Positions 1-6,199 of a stretch of 10,285 nt of DNA are shown one piece after another. The translations under genes and the position numbers were made by a program. The DNA lies in the NCBI GenBank assembly GCA_013003325.1, contig JABDJU010000060.1:1-10285 (forward strand), read 5' to 3'. How positions within the stretch are numbered: the stretch's first letter is position 1; every line of letters starts with the position of its first letter. The notes beneath the pieces are model-generated. The model had not been told where the DNA came from. It did not search any database and saw only the letters and a list, made by a program, of their open reading frames with translations. Origin of the DNA: Acidimicrobiales bacterium. GTDB lineage: Bacteria; Actinomycetota; Acidimicrobiia; Acidimicrobiales; SZUA-35.

Positions 1-277
1 AATCGAGCCAGGTGTCCGATCCGGCAAGGTACAGCTCGTCTGAAAACGTGACCTCGTTCTCAGTGAGGCCGAAGTGCTCGATCACGAAGTCGGCCGTCTG
101 GCGAGCCCGCACCGCTGACGACGACAGGATGCGGTCGGGTGGGAGATCGTTGTCGTCGAGCCATTGCGCCATTTTCGGCGCGGCCCGCTGCCCTCTCGGC
201 GCCAAGGGGCGGTCGAAGTCGCGCTGGGCGGTGCTCCAATCCGACTTGGCGTGGCGAAGGATCAGCAACTCGATCAT
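1..277 (-). CDS. sixA: SixA-type phosphohistidine phosphatase, N-terminal part (runs off left edge)
   Basis: Reading the minus strand from ATG at 277-275 gives 92 residues with no stop before the window ends. The protein opens MIELLILRHAKSDW. This is the histidine-phosphatase signature of the SixA branch: an RHAKS box in which H9 would be the phosphorylated catalytic histidine and R8 its neighbouring phosphate-binding arginine. A second family block, ILSSSAVRARQTAD, follows at about residues 52-65. SixA proteins remove phosphate from phosphohistidine, for example on phosphotransfer proteins, and are small cytoplasmic enzymes of about 160 residues, so more than half is visible here. The C-terminal half, with the second catalytic histidine, is outside the window. 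The gene is divergent from the secreted protease gene. A weak -10-like TAGGGT lies nine bases before the ATG on this strand and no good ribosome binding site is seen, so the transcript may have almost no leader. Family assignment is firm; the physiological substrate is unknown. Confidence 0.88.
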   Translation of the reverse strand, partial: MIELLILRHAKSDWSTAQRDFDRPLAPRGQRAAPKMAQWLDDNDLPPDRILSSSAVRARQTADFVIEHFGLTENEVTFSDELYLAGSDTWLD

Positions 278-361
278 GATGAGCGAACCCTAGTGGCAGA
301 GTTTGTCGGCGGTTTGGTGGGTTTTGGTGCCGGGCAGCCTATGGATCGAGATGGACCTGCC

Positions 362-367
362 TACGCT
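362..367 (+). promoter_or_regulatory. Possible -10 box for a leaderless protease transcript
   Basis: TACGCT fits the TAnnnT pattern of an actinobacterial -10 element and ends seven bases before ATG 375, which would put transcription start at or next to the start codon. No purine-rich ribosome binding site precedes this ATG and no convincing -35 element is visible. A similar arrangement, with the same seven-base spacing, is seen before the cytochrome c gene at 2763. The evidence is only a short motif and its spacing. Confidence 0.3.
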
Positions 368-374
368 GCAGCCG

Positions 375-2696
375 ATGTCCTCCACTCCGCCGCGAGCCCC
401 GCTGATGCCGGCGCAGCGACGACGCGGACTGCACATTGTGAGGTCGATCGGGGTCCTGCTGGTGCTCTTGGCGGCGGCGACGCCGGCGTTCGCCGAAGAA
501 TCGAACCCGATCGAGCGACGGTCGGTTGCCGGCATTGCCGAGACGATCGACGGCCGTGCCGAACCGGCGGTGCTCACCCGGCCGGCGAGATCGAGGACGC
601 CGGGCGACGGTTCGGCCCAGGCTCGACTGACCGGTCCGGCGCGAGGTCGGCGCATCGATGGAACGATGACAACCACCTACGAGGCGCCGACACCTTTGCC
701 GGTTCGGCAGGTCATCGACGCCGCGGTCGCACGGTGGGACGACGCCCTGGATCTGTCGCCGACCACGCCGCTGGAGATCTCGGTCCTGTGGACCGACCTG
801 GGCCAGCGCCTCCTGGGCCAGGCTGGCACCGAAGGGGAGTATCGCGACTCAAACCAGTTCCCGACCGACCGTTGGTACCCGGCCGCCCTGGCCAATCAGC
901 TGGCCAACTTCGACGTGAACGGTGCCGACTCCCCTGAAGTCATGATCGAACTGAACAGTGAGCTGGGAGATGAGTGGTATATCGGAACCGAGGGATCGCC
1001 AGCGTTCGGACAGATCGATTTGTTCTCTGTTGTGCTTCACGAGATCGCCCACGGGCTGGGGTTTCTCGGGTCGGCGACGGCGACCCGGACTGGTCAGGTT
1101 CGCCTGGATCACTCGCCACCGTCGATCTATGACGACTTCGTGCTCAACTCCGAAGGCGATCGTCTAGTGCAACTTCCCCGCGACGTCGCGATCGATGAAT
1201 TGACCTCGGGCTCCCTCAAGTTCGATATCGGCGGGGGTCGCTCCGTGCCGCTGTCGGCCCCTGAGCGATTTGTGAACGGTTCGTCCTACAGCCACTTCGA
1301 CGAAGGAATCCCCGAAGATCAGCCTGGAGCGATGATGACCCCGGCCCTCGGCAACGGTGAGATCCAACGACACCTGGATGCCGCTGTTCTGGGGGTGCTC
1401 GATCAGGTCGGCTGGGATCTCGATGCCCGCCTGCTCACCCCCACGATTGAAGACGTGGAGGTGCGATCGGGCCAGATCGAACTGGTGTGGTCAGAAGACT
1501 GGACCCAAGTCGCCGCCCTTCCTCTCTCCTACGACGTCACTGTCGGCCCGCTCACCTCGTCGGGGCCGGTGCCCGACTCCGTCGGTCGATCGGTGGCCGG
1601 TGGCCATGTGGGCGTCGTTCGGTTCGATGAGCTACAGAACGGGACAACCTATGAGGTGAGCGTCCGTCCGGTCGGGGCGAACGTCGGGCGTCCGGCGACG
1701 ACCACGGTGCTACTGCCCCCAAACCCCAACCGGGTCCGTGACCTGGCTATCGATGTCGATGGCGACCGAGCACTCGTCTGGCGCACTCCGGTGGCCTCCG
1801 GCGAGCCGGTCAGCTCGTATGAGATCCAGCATCGTGAGGGATCCCAGACAGAGTGGCGCACCGAGACGGCCACGTCGCCCCGTTGGACTATCGACCTGGA
1901 ACCGGGCCGGTATTGGTTCCGGGTTCGGGGAGTTAATCGCATCGGCGGCGGTGTCTGGGCCGAGACCGGGCTGATCGGTATCGGTTCCGATGCAGCTCGG
2001 CCTATGCCCTTGGACGGCCAGCTCGCCCGTCTTTACACGGCGTTCTTCGACCGACCGGCCGATCGGCCCGGTCTCGACTATTGGCGCGAGATTCGAAGCG
2101 GTGGTGGTTCTCTGGGTGCGGTTGCCGAGGCATTTGCCGATTCAGAAGAGTTCCGCACGAGGTATGGCGGCGCCCTATCGGACTCCCGCTTCTTGGAGCT
2201 GCTCTACCGGAACGTCCTCGGCCGACTACCCGATCGCGGCGGTGCGGACTATTGGATGGATGTCCTGGACGCTGGTGCGGCCAGGGGTCAGGTCGTCCTG
2301 GCTTTCAGTGAGAGTTCCGAGTTCGTTCGAACCAGCGGCACAACCGCTCCGCAGACCTCACTCGACGGAGCGATCGAGCGACTTCACGTCCTTCTTCTGC
2401 GGCGCACCCCCACCGCCCAGGACTTCACTTCGCTGCGCCCGATCGCCGGATCGGGTGATGGGCCCGAACTCGCGTTGGTGTCGGCCAGGTTGCGCCGATC
2501 CCCAGAGTTCGCCGCCCTGTGGGACGAACTCGACGATGCGGACTTGATCCACCAGCTCGGCCGGTCCGTGGGTCTCGACGCGAAAACGCTCTCTGACCTG
2601 CACACCCGGCTCGCCGACGGGGAGTCGATCGATCGGTTGATCGTCGAGATCACCCAGGCTCCGGCGATGATCCTGGTCACCGGAACAATCCCCTGA
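375..2696 (+). CDS. Secreted zinc-metalloprotease-like protein with fibronectin III and DUF4214-type modules
   Basis: The predicted protein is 773 residues. Residues 1-40 form a Sec-type signal peptide: arginines at 15-17, a leucine/valine core, and an AFA cleavage box before E41. A zinc-protease motif HEIAHGLGF lies at 222-230 (H222, E223, H226). The classical metzincin third histidine is replaced by glycine. A second conserved block, SYSHFDEG (H307), then a methionine pair (M320-M321, in MMTP), lies about 80 residues later. That layout resembles leishmanolysin-like enzymes, where the third zinc ligand and the Met-turn come after a long insertion. Residues ~357-445 and ~448-540 look like two fibronectin type III modules. 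Residues ~546-655 match DUF4214 (two LYxxFF/LLYRNVLGR-type units), and ~663-773 look like a degenerate further unit. The role is probably extracellular or surface proteolysis; the substrate is unknown. The start is uncertain: ATG 375 is preferred because a TACGCT -10-like box lies seven bases upstream, but ATG 351, ATG 405 and TTG 303 are in frame. It appears unrelated to the respiratory genes downstream. Confidence 0.82.
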   Translation: MSSTPPRAPLMPAQRRRGLHIVRSIGVLLVLLAAATPAFAEESNPIERRSVAGIAETIDGRAEPAVLTRPARSRTPGDGSAQARLTGPARGRRIDGTMTTTYEAPTPLPVRQVIDAAVARWDDALDLSPTTPLEISVLWTDLGQRLLGQAGTEGEYRDSNQFPTDRWYPAALANQLANFDVNGADSPEVMIELNSELGDEWYIGTEGSPAFGQIDLFSVVLHEIAHGLGFLGSATATRTGQVRLDHSPPSIYDDFVLNSEGDRLVQLPRDVAIDELTSGSLKFDIGGGRSVPLSAPERFVNGSSYSHFDEGIPEDQPGAMMTPALGNGEIQRHLDAAVLGVLDQVGWDLDARLLTPTIEDVEVRSGQIELVWSEDWTQVAALPLSYDVTVGPLTSSGPVPDSVGRSVAGGHVGVVRFDELQNGTTYEVSVRPVGANVGRPATTTVLLPPNPNRVRDLAIDVDGDRALVWRTPVASGEPVSSYEIQHREGSQTEWRTETATSPRWTIDLEPGRYWFRVRGVNRIGGGVWAETGLIGIGSDAARPMPLDGQLARLYTAFFDRPADRPGLDYWREIRSGGGSLGAVAEAFADSEEFRTRYGGALSDSRFLELLYRNVLGRLPDRGGADYWMDVLDAGAARGQVVLAFSESSEFVRTSGTTAPQTSLDGAIERLHVLLLRRTPTAQDFTSLRPIAGSGDGPELALVSARLRRSPEFAALWDELDDADLIHQLGRSVGLDAKTLSDLHTRLADGESIDRLIVEITQAPAMILVTGTIP

Positions 2697-2749
2697 CGCC
2701 TAAACGGGATCGCAACGTGATGGAGTCGTCCCCGCGCCGTCGGTGCCTC

Positions 2750-2755
2750 TACACT
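2750..2755 (+). promoter_or_regulatory. Candidate -10 box for a leaderless cytochrome c transcript
   Basis: TACACT matches TAnnnT and ends seven bases before the GTG start at 2763. The 20 bases before that GTG are pyrimidine-rich and contain no ribosome binding site, so a leaderless message is the simplest reading. The -35 region is not recognisable. The 66-bp gap from 2697 to 2762 holds nothing else I can identify, and no clear hairpin terminator for the protease gene. Confidence 0.42.
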
Positions 2756-2762
2756 TTCGGCC

Positions 2763-3620
2763 GTGACAGAGATCCCCGAGCACCTGCTCAAGCGGTCCGC
2801 CGCCCGTCGAGGAAAGTCCACGGGTGATGAGGGTTCGTCTGGTGATGCGTCGCCCTCTGCGGCAGTCGAGGCCTCGGCCAGCTCCGGCCCCTCCCAGCCG
2901 CCGGCTGTTGTCCAGGCCGCGGCGGCGATCCCACGGGACCCCGAGCCAGAGCCCGCAAAGCCGGTTCCTTCCTTCGTCGAGGCGGCGCTGAGCCGCAAAC
3001 GGATGCCGATGTGGGCCATGGCCATTCCGTTCTTTGCGCTGCTCTGGGCCTACTCGTTCGCTGGCACGATGCAACAGCCCGAGGTCGAAGACCCGCTGTT
3101 CATCGAGTCCGCTGCGCTGTACGGCTCGCAGGGTTGTGCCGGCTGCCACGGTGCCGGCGGTGGCGGTGGTATCGGCTACGGATTCACCGATGGTGAGGTC
3201 TACGCCACGTTCCCCGAGCCCATCGATCAGATCGTGCACATCGCTCGAGGCTCGGCAGCGATTTCTGGTGAGCAGTACGGCGATGGTGCTCGCCCCGGTG
3301 GTGCCCGGGTGGCCGGTGCCCGCGGCGTGATGCCCAACTACGACACGGGCGCGATCACCCAGAACGAGCTCGAGCTGATCGTCTTCCACGAGCGGGCAAC
3401 CCTCGGCGGGGAGGACACCAGCAGCGAGGCCTATCAGGAATGGATGGAACACATGCGTGAGGTCGCCGAGGGGATCTTGCCCGACCACGCCGTCGACCTC
3501 GAACTGTTCCTCTCCTGTGCCAACCCCGAGTACACCCCCGGGGCCAGCGGCAATCCCGAAGATCCTGAAGAGTGCCCCGGACCCCACCATTCCGAGGACG
3601 AGGAAGTCGCGTCCGAGTAG
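2763..3620 (+). CDS. Membrane-anchored monohaem cytochrome c
   Basis: This 285-residue protein starts at GTG 2763. Residues 1-80 are a hydrophilic, Ala/Pro/Ser-rich cytoplasmic-type segment that begins TEIPEHLLKRS. One transmembrane helix spans about 83-101, followed by an external class-I cytochrome c domain. The haem attachment site is C125-A-G-C128-H129, directly followed by a glycine run. M190 in RGVMPNY is the likely sixth haem ligand. The tail is acidic and ends in a His/Glu-rich stretch. The expected role is carrying electrons on the outer face between the cytochrome b/Rieske complex and a terminal oxidase. Gene order supports this, since the reductase genes follow on the same strand. 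Two other features set it apart: the N-terminal IPEHLLKRS motif is shared with the subunit-IV protein at 5434, and the 106-bp gap with a Rex-like site that follows suggests it can be transcribed separately from the main operon. Being a cytochrome c is certain from the motif; membership of the complex is inferred. Confidence 0.9.
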   Translation: MTEIPEHLLKRSAARRGKSTGDEGSSGDASPSAAVEASASSGPSQPPAVVQAAAAIPRDPEPEPAKPVPSFVEAALSRKRMPMWAMAIPFFALLWAYSFAGTMQQPEVEDPLFIESAALYGSQGCAGCHGAGGGGGIGYGFTDGEVYATFPEPIDQIVHIARGSAAISGEQYGDGARPGGARVAGARGVMPNYDTGAITQNELELIVFHERATLGGEDTSSEAYQEWMEHMREVAEGILPDHAVDLELFLSCANPEYTPGASGNPEDPEECPGPHHSEDEEVASE

Positions 3621-3654
3621 CCCCCCGATTTCGCCCACCCCTGTACCTGACCGT

Positions 3655-3660
3655 TAGATT
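3655..3660 (+). promoter_or_regulatory. Possible -10 element of the reductase operon promoter
   Basis: TAGATT fits TAnnnT and overlaps the left edge of the Rex-like palindrome by two bases. Transcription would then begin inside the operator, about 60 bases before ATG 3727, a geometry in which a bound repressor blocks polymerase. There is no clear -35 box at the right distance, so this is a weak call. Confidence 0.25.
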
Positions 3661-3676
3661 GTGCAAAGATTCACAA
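3659..3676. promoter_or_regulatory. Rex-type redox operator upstream of the b6f-like/nuo operon
   Basis: The 18-bp sequence TTGTGCAAAGATTCACAA matches the Rex operator consensus TTGTGAAnnnnTTCACAA at 13 of the 14 specified positions; the only mismatch is C for A at position 6. The two seven-base arms are inverted repeats agreeing at six positions. It sits in the 106-bp gap between the cytochrome c gene and ATG 3727, with 50 bases between the site and the ATG. Rex is a repressor that leaves DNA when NADH/NAD+ rises. In Streptomyces it is known to control respiratory genes, including cydABCD and the nuo operon. The placement therefore fits NADH-responsive control of the downstream genes, which end in nuoAB. 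The rest of 3621-3726 shows no gene. Sequence match and position are seen; binding by Rex is inferred. Confidence 0.7.
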
Positions 3677-3715
3677 AGTGCCCTGATTCGTTTCAGCGGA
3701 TGTTTCCGGCATAAC

Positions 3716-3720
3716 GAGGA
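3716..3720 (+). promoter_or_regulatory. Ribosome binding site for the first operon gene
   Basis: GAGGA lies six bases before ATG 3727, a normal Shine-Dalgarno spacing. This fixes the start and shows that this message, unlike the cytochrome c gene before it, has an untranslated leader. That fits a promoter in the region of the Rex-like site. Confidence 0.6.
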
Positions 3721-3726
3721 CCACAC

Positions 3727-4170
3727 ATGGTTGCCCTGATTCTCTCCATCATCGTCACCGCCTTAATGGCAGCGCTGGTGTACCTGTACGCCAGCCGTCG
3801 ACCGGCTGGTACGCCCGTCACGTGGGGTGAGGCAATGGTCGGCTCGGTGTACGCCTTCTTCCTGACGTTCATGGTCTTCGGTGTCGTACCCCACCAGTGG
3901 CTCACGGTGGCCGAGAACGAATGGAGTTTCCGTGCCGACCGCAAGTTCACCGCATGGGGCTTGATCACCCCCCAGAGCGACGGGGGCTGGTTTCCTTTCG
4001 ATATCACCCTCCGAGCGGTTTCCGACAGCATCGCCGCCCTCATTTACATCGTGGCGTTGGGTTTGATGATCAAGATGTTCATCGACTGGCAGAGTCGGGG
4101 AGAGGCCAAAAAAGGCTCCGACGTTGTTCCCACGTCCACCTACGGTCGTCCGCTGGTGAAGCGAGGCTGA
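3727..4170 (+). CDS. Small three-helix membrane protein of the reductase operon, function unknown
   Basis: I do not recognise this 147-residue protein. It has three predicted membrane helices at about 3-22, 36-54 and 98-119. The loop between helices 2 and 3 (about 55-97) is rich in aromatic residues (PHQWL, WSFRADRKFTAW, GGWFPF). The tail after helix 3 is short, basic and hydrophilic (about 120-147). With helix 1 oriented N-out, the aromatic loop would lie outside and the tail in the cytoplasm. H56 in the PHQW motif and the aromatic loop could bind a cofactor or quinone, but nothing proves it. It carries no cysteine. The gene is first in the operon behind the Rex-like site and is separated from the ferredoxin gene by one base, so the two are very probably co-translated. 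A role as the membrane docking subunit for that ferredoxin is a reasonable guess from context only. Confidence 0.85.
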   Translation: MVALILSIIVTALMAALVYLYASRRPAGTPVTWGEAMVGSVYAFFLTFMVFGVVPHQWLTVAENEWSFRADRKFTAWGLITPQSDGGWFPFDITLRAVSDSIAALIYIVALGLMIKMFIDWQSRGEAKKGSDVVPTSTYGRPLVKRG

Positions 4171-4171
4171 C

Positions 4172-4588
4172 ATGGGCTACCAGGACGCGAATCCGCCGCT
4201 CCCCGAATTCCGGGACGACTATGTGCTCGTCGAGGTCGACGCCGACTACTTGGCCCGTGCCGTGAAGCCCAAGCAGTTCATCCACATCGACCAGACCGAA
4301 TGCATCGCATGCGAGGGTTGCGTTGACATCTGCCCGTGGAAATGCATTCACATGCAACCCAACGAAGCGGTGGCCGAGGCCTTCGGCACGGTCAAACCAG
4401 GAGACGACCCCAACGACGCCTTCATCTTCACCATCGACGACGACGTTTGCACCCGCTGCGCGTTGTGCGTCGACCGGTGCCCGACCGGCGTGATCATCCT
4501 CGGCAAGATCGACGTCCCCTCGCCCCTGGGCGACCATAACCAACGAACGAACTCCCACGGCTACGGCTACGGCATGCGCCTCGCGTAG
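4172..4588 (+). CDS. Dicluster 2[4Fe-4S] ferredoxin encoded in the b6f-like operon
   Basis: This 138-residue soluble protein has no signal peptide or membrane helix, so it should be cytoplasmic. The first cysteine block is C44-x2-C47-x2-C50-x3-C54-P, with an extra C58 (CPWKC). The second is C93-x2-C96-x2-C99-x3-C103-P. In this fold cluster I would use C44, C47, C50 and C103, and cluster II C93, C96, C99 and C54. The two blocks are separated by a long acidic linker (about 59-92), and there is a ~40-residue N-terminal segment before the clusters and a ~30-residue tail ending in Gly/Tyr/His-rich sequence. It starts one base after the preceding membrane-protein gene, with a weak GCGAGG ribosome site inside that gene's end, and precedes cytochrome b by 33 bases. 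Being a two-cluster ferredoxin is clear. Its presence between reductase genes is unusual for bc1 or b6f operons and suggests it passes electrons to or from the membrane complex; that is inference. Confidence 0.93.
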   Translation: MGYQDANPPLPEFRDDYVLVEVDADYLARAVKPKQFIHIDQTECIACEGCVDICPWKCIHMQPNEAVAEAFGTVKPGDDPNDAFIFTIDDDVCTRCALCVDRCPTGVIILGKIDVPSPLGDHNQRTNSHGYGYGMRLA

Positions 4589-4621
4589 CACCCAGCAGAC
4601 CCAGAGAAGCAAGAGACAACC

Positions 4622-5413
4622 ATGGCGAAATCAATCCAGGACAAGCCCACACTGGCCGAACGGGCCGGCGACATTGCCCAGCAGACCGCTGACTACGTGC
4701 AGGGCAGCCAGGCGTGGAACTCGATCTTCCGGCCGGGTTCTGTGTTCCGCAAGGGCTACACCGACAGCCCTCGAAACCGCAGCTACGTGATCATGAACAG
4801 CGTGCTCTACCACCTGCACCCGGTGAAAGTGAAACGCCACGCGGTCAAGGTGAGCTACACACTGTGTCTCGGTGGGCTCAGCTTCTTCCTGTTCATCCTG
4901 CTCACCATCACCGGCATCTTCCTGATGTTCTTCTACCGGCCCACCGCAGCTGCCGCCTGGGACGACATCGCCACCCTCCAGACCGGCGTCGCCTTCGGCC
5001 TGCTGGTGCGAAACATGCACCGGTGGGGCGCTCACCTGATGGTGCTGTCGGTGTTCCTCCACATGGCGCGGGTCTTCTATCACGGGGCGTACAAGCCGCC
5101 GCGCGAGTTCAACTGGGTGATCGGCGTGATGCTTCTCCAGTTCACCTTGCTGCTGTCGTTCACCGGGTACCTCCTGCCCTGGGACCAGCTAGCTCTCTGG
5201 GCGGTCACCGTCGGAACGAACATGATGGGCTACACGCCGGTGTTCGGAAACGAAGTGCGGTTCGTACTTCTGGGTGGCTCGGTCATCGGTCGTGAGACGC
5301 TCTTGCGCTGGTATGTGCTGCACGTGTTGTTGCTCCCATTCGTCACCGTCATCTTCCTCGCCATCCACTTCTGGAGGGTGCGCAAGGATGGCGGCATCTC
5401 CGGACCCCTGTAA
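4622..5413 (+). CDS. qcrB: Cytochrome b6-type subunit (N-terminal half of cytochrome b) with haem c_n cysteine
   Basis: This 263-residue protein has four membrane helices (about 79-104, 127-153, 164-186 and 229-252) after a ~75-residue cytoplasmic N-terminus, longer than in typical ~215-residue b6. The b-haem ligands are visible: H133 and H147 in helix B (13 between) and H234 and H249 in helix D. Fourteen residues separate the second pair, the b6f-type spacing, against thirteen in bc1. C82 in LCLGG aligns with the cysteine that covalently holds haem c_n in chloroplast b6 and its Bacillus counterpart. The C82-to-H133 distance, 51, equals C35-to-H86 of cytochrome b6. The GYLLPWDQ block in helix C is typical of the family, and the protein ends GISGPL as b6 proteins do. 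It forms the quinone-reducing half of the complex, with subunit IV encoded 20 bases downstream. The symbol follows Firmicutes usage. Identity is certain; haem c_n is predicted from the aligned cysteine. Confidence 0.96.
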   Translation: MAKSIQDKPTLAERAGDIAQQTADYVQGSQAWNSIFRPGSVFRKGYTDSPRNRSYVIMNSVLYHLHPVKVKRHAVKVSYTLCLGGLSFFLFILLTITGIFLMFFYRPTAAAAWDDIATLQTGVAFGLLVRNMHRWGAHLMVLSVFLHMARVFYHGAYKPPREFNWVIGVMLLQFTLLLSFTGYLLPWDQLALWAVTVGTNMMGYTPVFGNEVRFVLLGGSVIGRETLLRWYVLHVLLLPFVTVIFLAIHFWRVRKDGGISGPL

Positions 5414-5433
5414 GTGAGAAGGATCAGTTTCCC

Positions 5434-6186
5434 ATGACCGAGATCCCTGAGCATCTCCGTAAACGAGCCAGCGAGGCGAAGCAGAAGGCCGAAGCGGCCG
5501 CCGATTCAGGTGGCGGCGACGAGTCGTCGAGCGCGGCCGAATCCAAGATCCCGGCGCACCTGCTCGAGCGCTCCAAGAGTGCGAAGTCATCCTCGGGCGG
5601 CGCCGATACCGCCGTCGCCCCGGCGGGCGGAGGTGTTGCGGTAGCAGCGGCGGCCGCCACCGGTGACGTCCCGGTGATGTCGGGACCCCAGGGTCACACC
5701 CAACGGCTTCTCACCGTGGTCAAGAGCGGCTCAATCCAAGACATCAAGATGAAGCCGCAGGACAAGGTGCACACGTGGCCTCACCTGATCGTCGTGGAGT
5801 TCGGTGCGGCGCTGTTCTGCACCGCGTTCCTCACAATCTTCTCGATCTTCGTGAACGCCCCGCTGCTCGAACTGGCCAACGTCAACCAGACGCCCAATCC
5901 CTCGAAGGCACCGTGGTACTTCATGGGTCTGCAGGAAATGCTCACCCTGTTCCACCCGATGGTCGCCGGCGTCACCATTCCAGGTATCGGTCTCATCGTG
6001 CTGGTGCTGGCCCCCTACATCGACAAGAACCCTTCCAACCGTCCCGAAGATCGCAAGTTCGCGGTGTCGATTTTCACCGTTTTTCTGATGTTCTGGGCAG
6101 TCTTGGTCTTGATCGGCTCCTTCTTCCGAGGGCCCGGCTTCAACTTCATCTTCCCGTGGGCCTCCGGCCTGTTCTTCGAGCTCTAG
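5434..6186 (+). CDS. Subunit IV-type protein (C-terminal half of cytochrome b) with long N-terminal extension
   Basis: The 250 residues comprise a ~110-residue hydrophilic N-terminus and a three-helix core (about 117-140, 178-196 and 207-231), which corresponds to the PetD/subunit IV fold of ~160 residues. The quinol-oxidation (Qo) loop reads NPSKAPWYFMGLQEML. The position of the usual PEWY tetrad is held by A159-P160-W161-Y162, so the conserved glutamate is absent, which suggests a low-potential (menaquinone) quinol site. The N-terminal extension is Ala/Ser/Gly-rich and has two copies of a short motif: IPEHLRKRA (4-12) and IPAHLLERS (39-47). The first resembles the start of the cytochrome c protein at 2763. 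A GAGAAGGA ribosome site precedes ATG 5434. Together with the b6 subunit 20 bases upstream it makes a complete cytochrome b, split as in b6f and Firmicutes complexes rather than fused as in most studied Actinobacteria. Unlike the Bacillus protein, it has no fused cytochrome c domain. Confidence 0.94.
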   Translation: MTEIPEHLRKRASEAKQKAEAAADSGGGDESSSAAESKIPAHLLERSKSAKSSSGGADTAVAPAGGGVAVAAAAATGDVPVMSGPQGHTQRLLTVVKSGSIQDIKMKPQDKVHTWPHLIVVEFGAALFCTAFLTIFSIFVNAPLLELANVNQTPNPSKAPWYFMGLQEMLTLFHPMVAGVTIPGIGLIVLVLAPYIDKNPSNRPEDRKFAVSIFTVFLMFWAVLVLIGSFFRGPGFNFIFPWASGLFFEL

Positions 6187-6193
6187 AAAGGAG
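6187..6193 (+). promoter_or_regulatory. Strong ribosome binding site for the Rieske gene
   Basis: AAAGGAG, the strongest Shine-Dalgarno match in the operon, lies six bases before ATG 6200 and immediately after the stop codon of the subunit IV gene. It settles the Rieske start and hence the presence of the extra N-terminal helix. Confidence 0.6.
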
Positions 6194-6199
6194 CTTGGT

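Noticed and set aside
12..293. A 93-codon plus-strand frame at the left edge
   Set aside because: It is antisense to the SixA gene, which shows the RHAKS and RARQTAD family motifs.
164..937. A 257-codon plus-strand frame overlapping the start of the protease gene
   Set aside because: Its product is Arg/Gly/Pro-rich with no recognisable features. The overlapping frame carries the signal peptide and protease domain, and the minus-strand SixA gene occupies its first part.
2700..3638. A 312-codon minus-strand frame across the cytochrome c gene
   Set aside because: The plus-strand frame has a clear membrane helix, CxxCH and methionine ligand. The minus frame is Gly/Arg-rich low-complexity sequence typical of a shadow.
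3664..3678. Two CAAAG direct repeats ten bases apart as a separate activator site
   Set aside because: Most of this sequence is part of the 18-bp Rex-like palindrome, which is a much stronger and better-known pattern.
5443..5675. Low-complexity N-terminus of subunit IV as a wrong start call
   Set aside because: A good ribosome site precedes ATG 5434, the frame opens with a motif shared with another operon protein, and a later start would leave an abnormally large non-coding gap in a compact operon.
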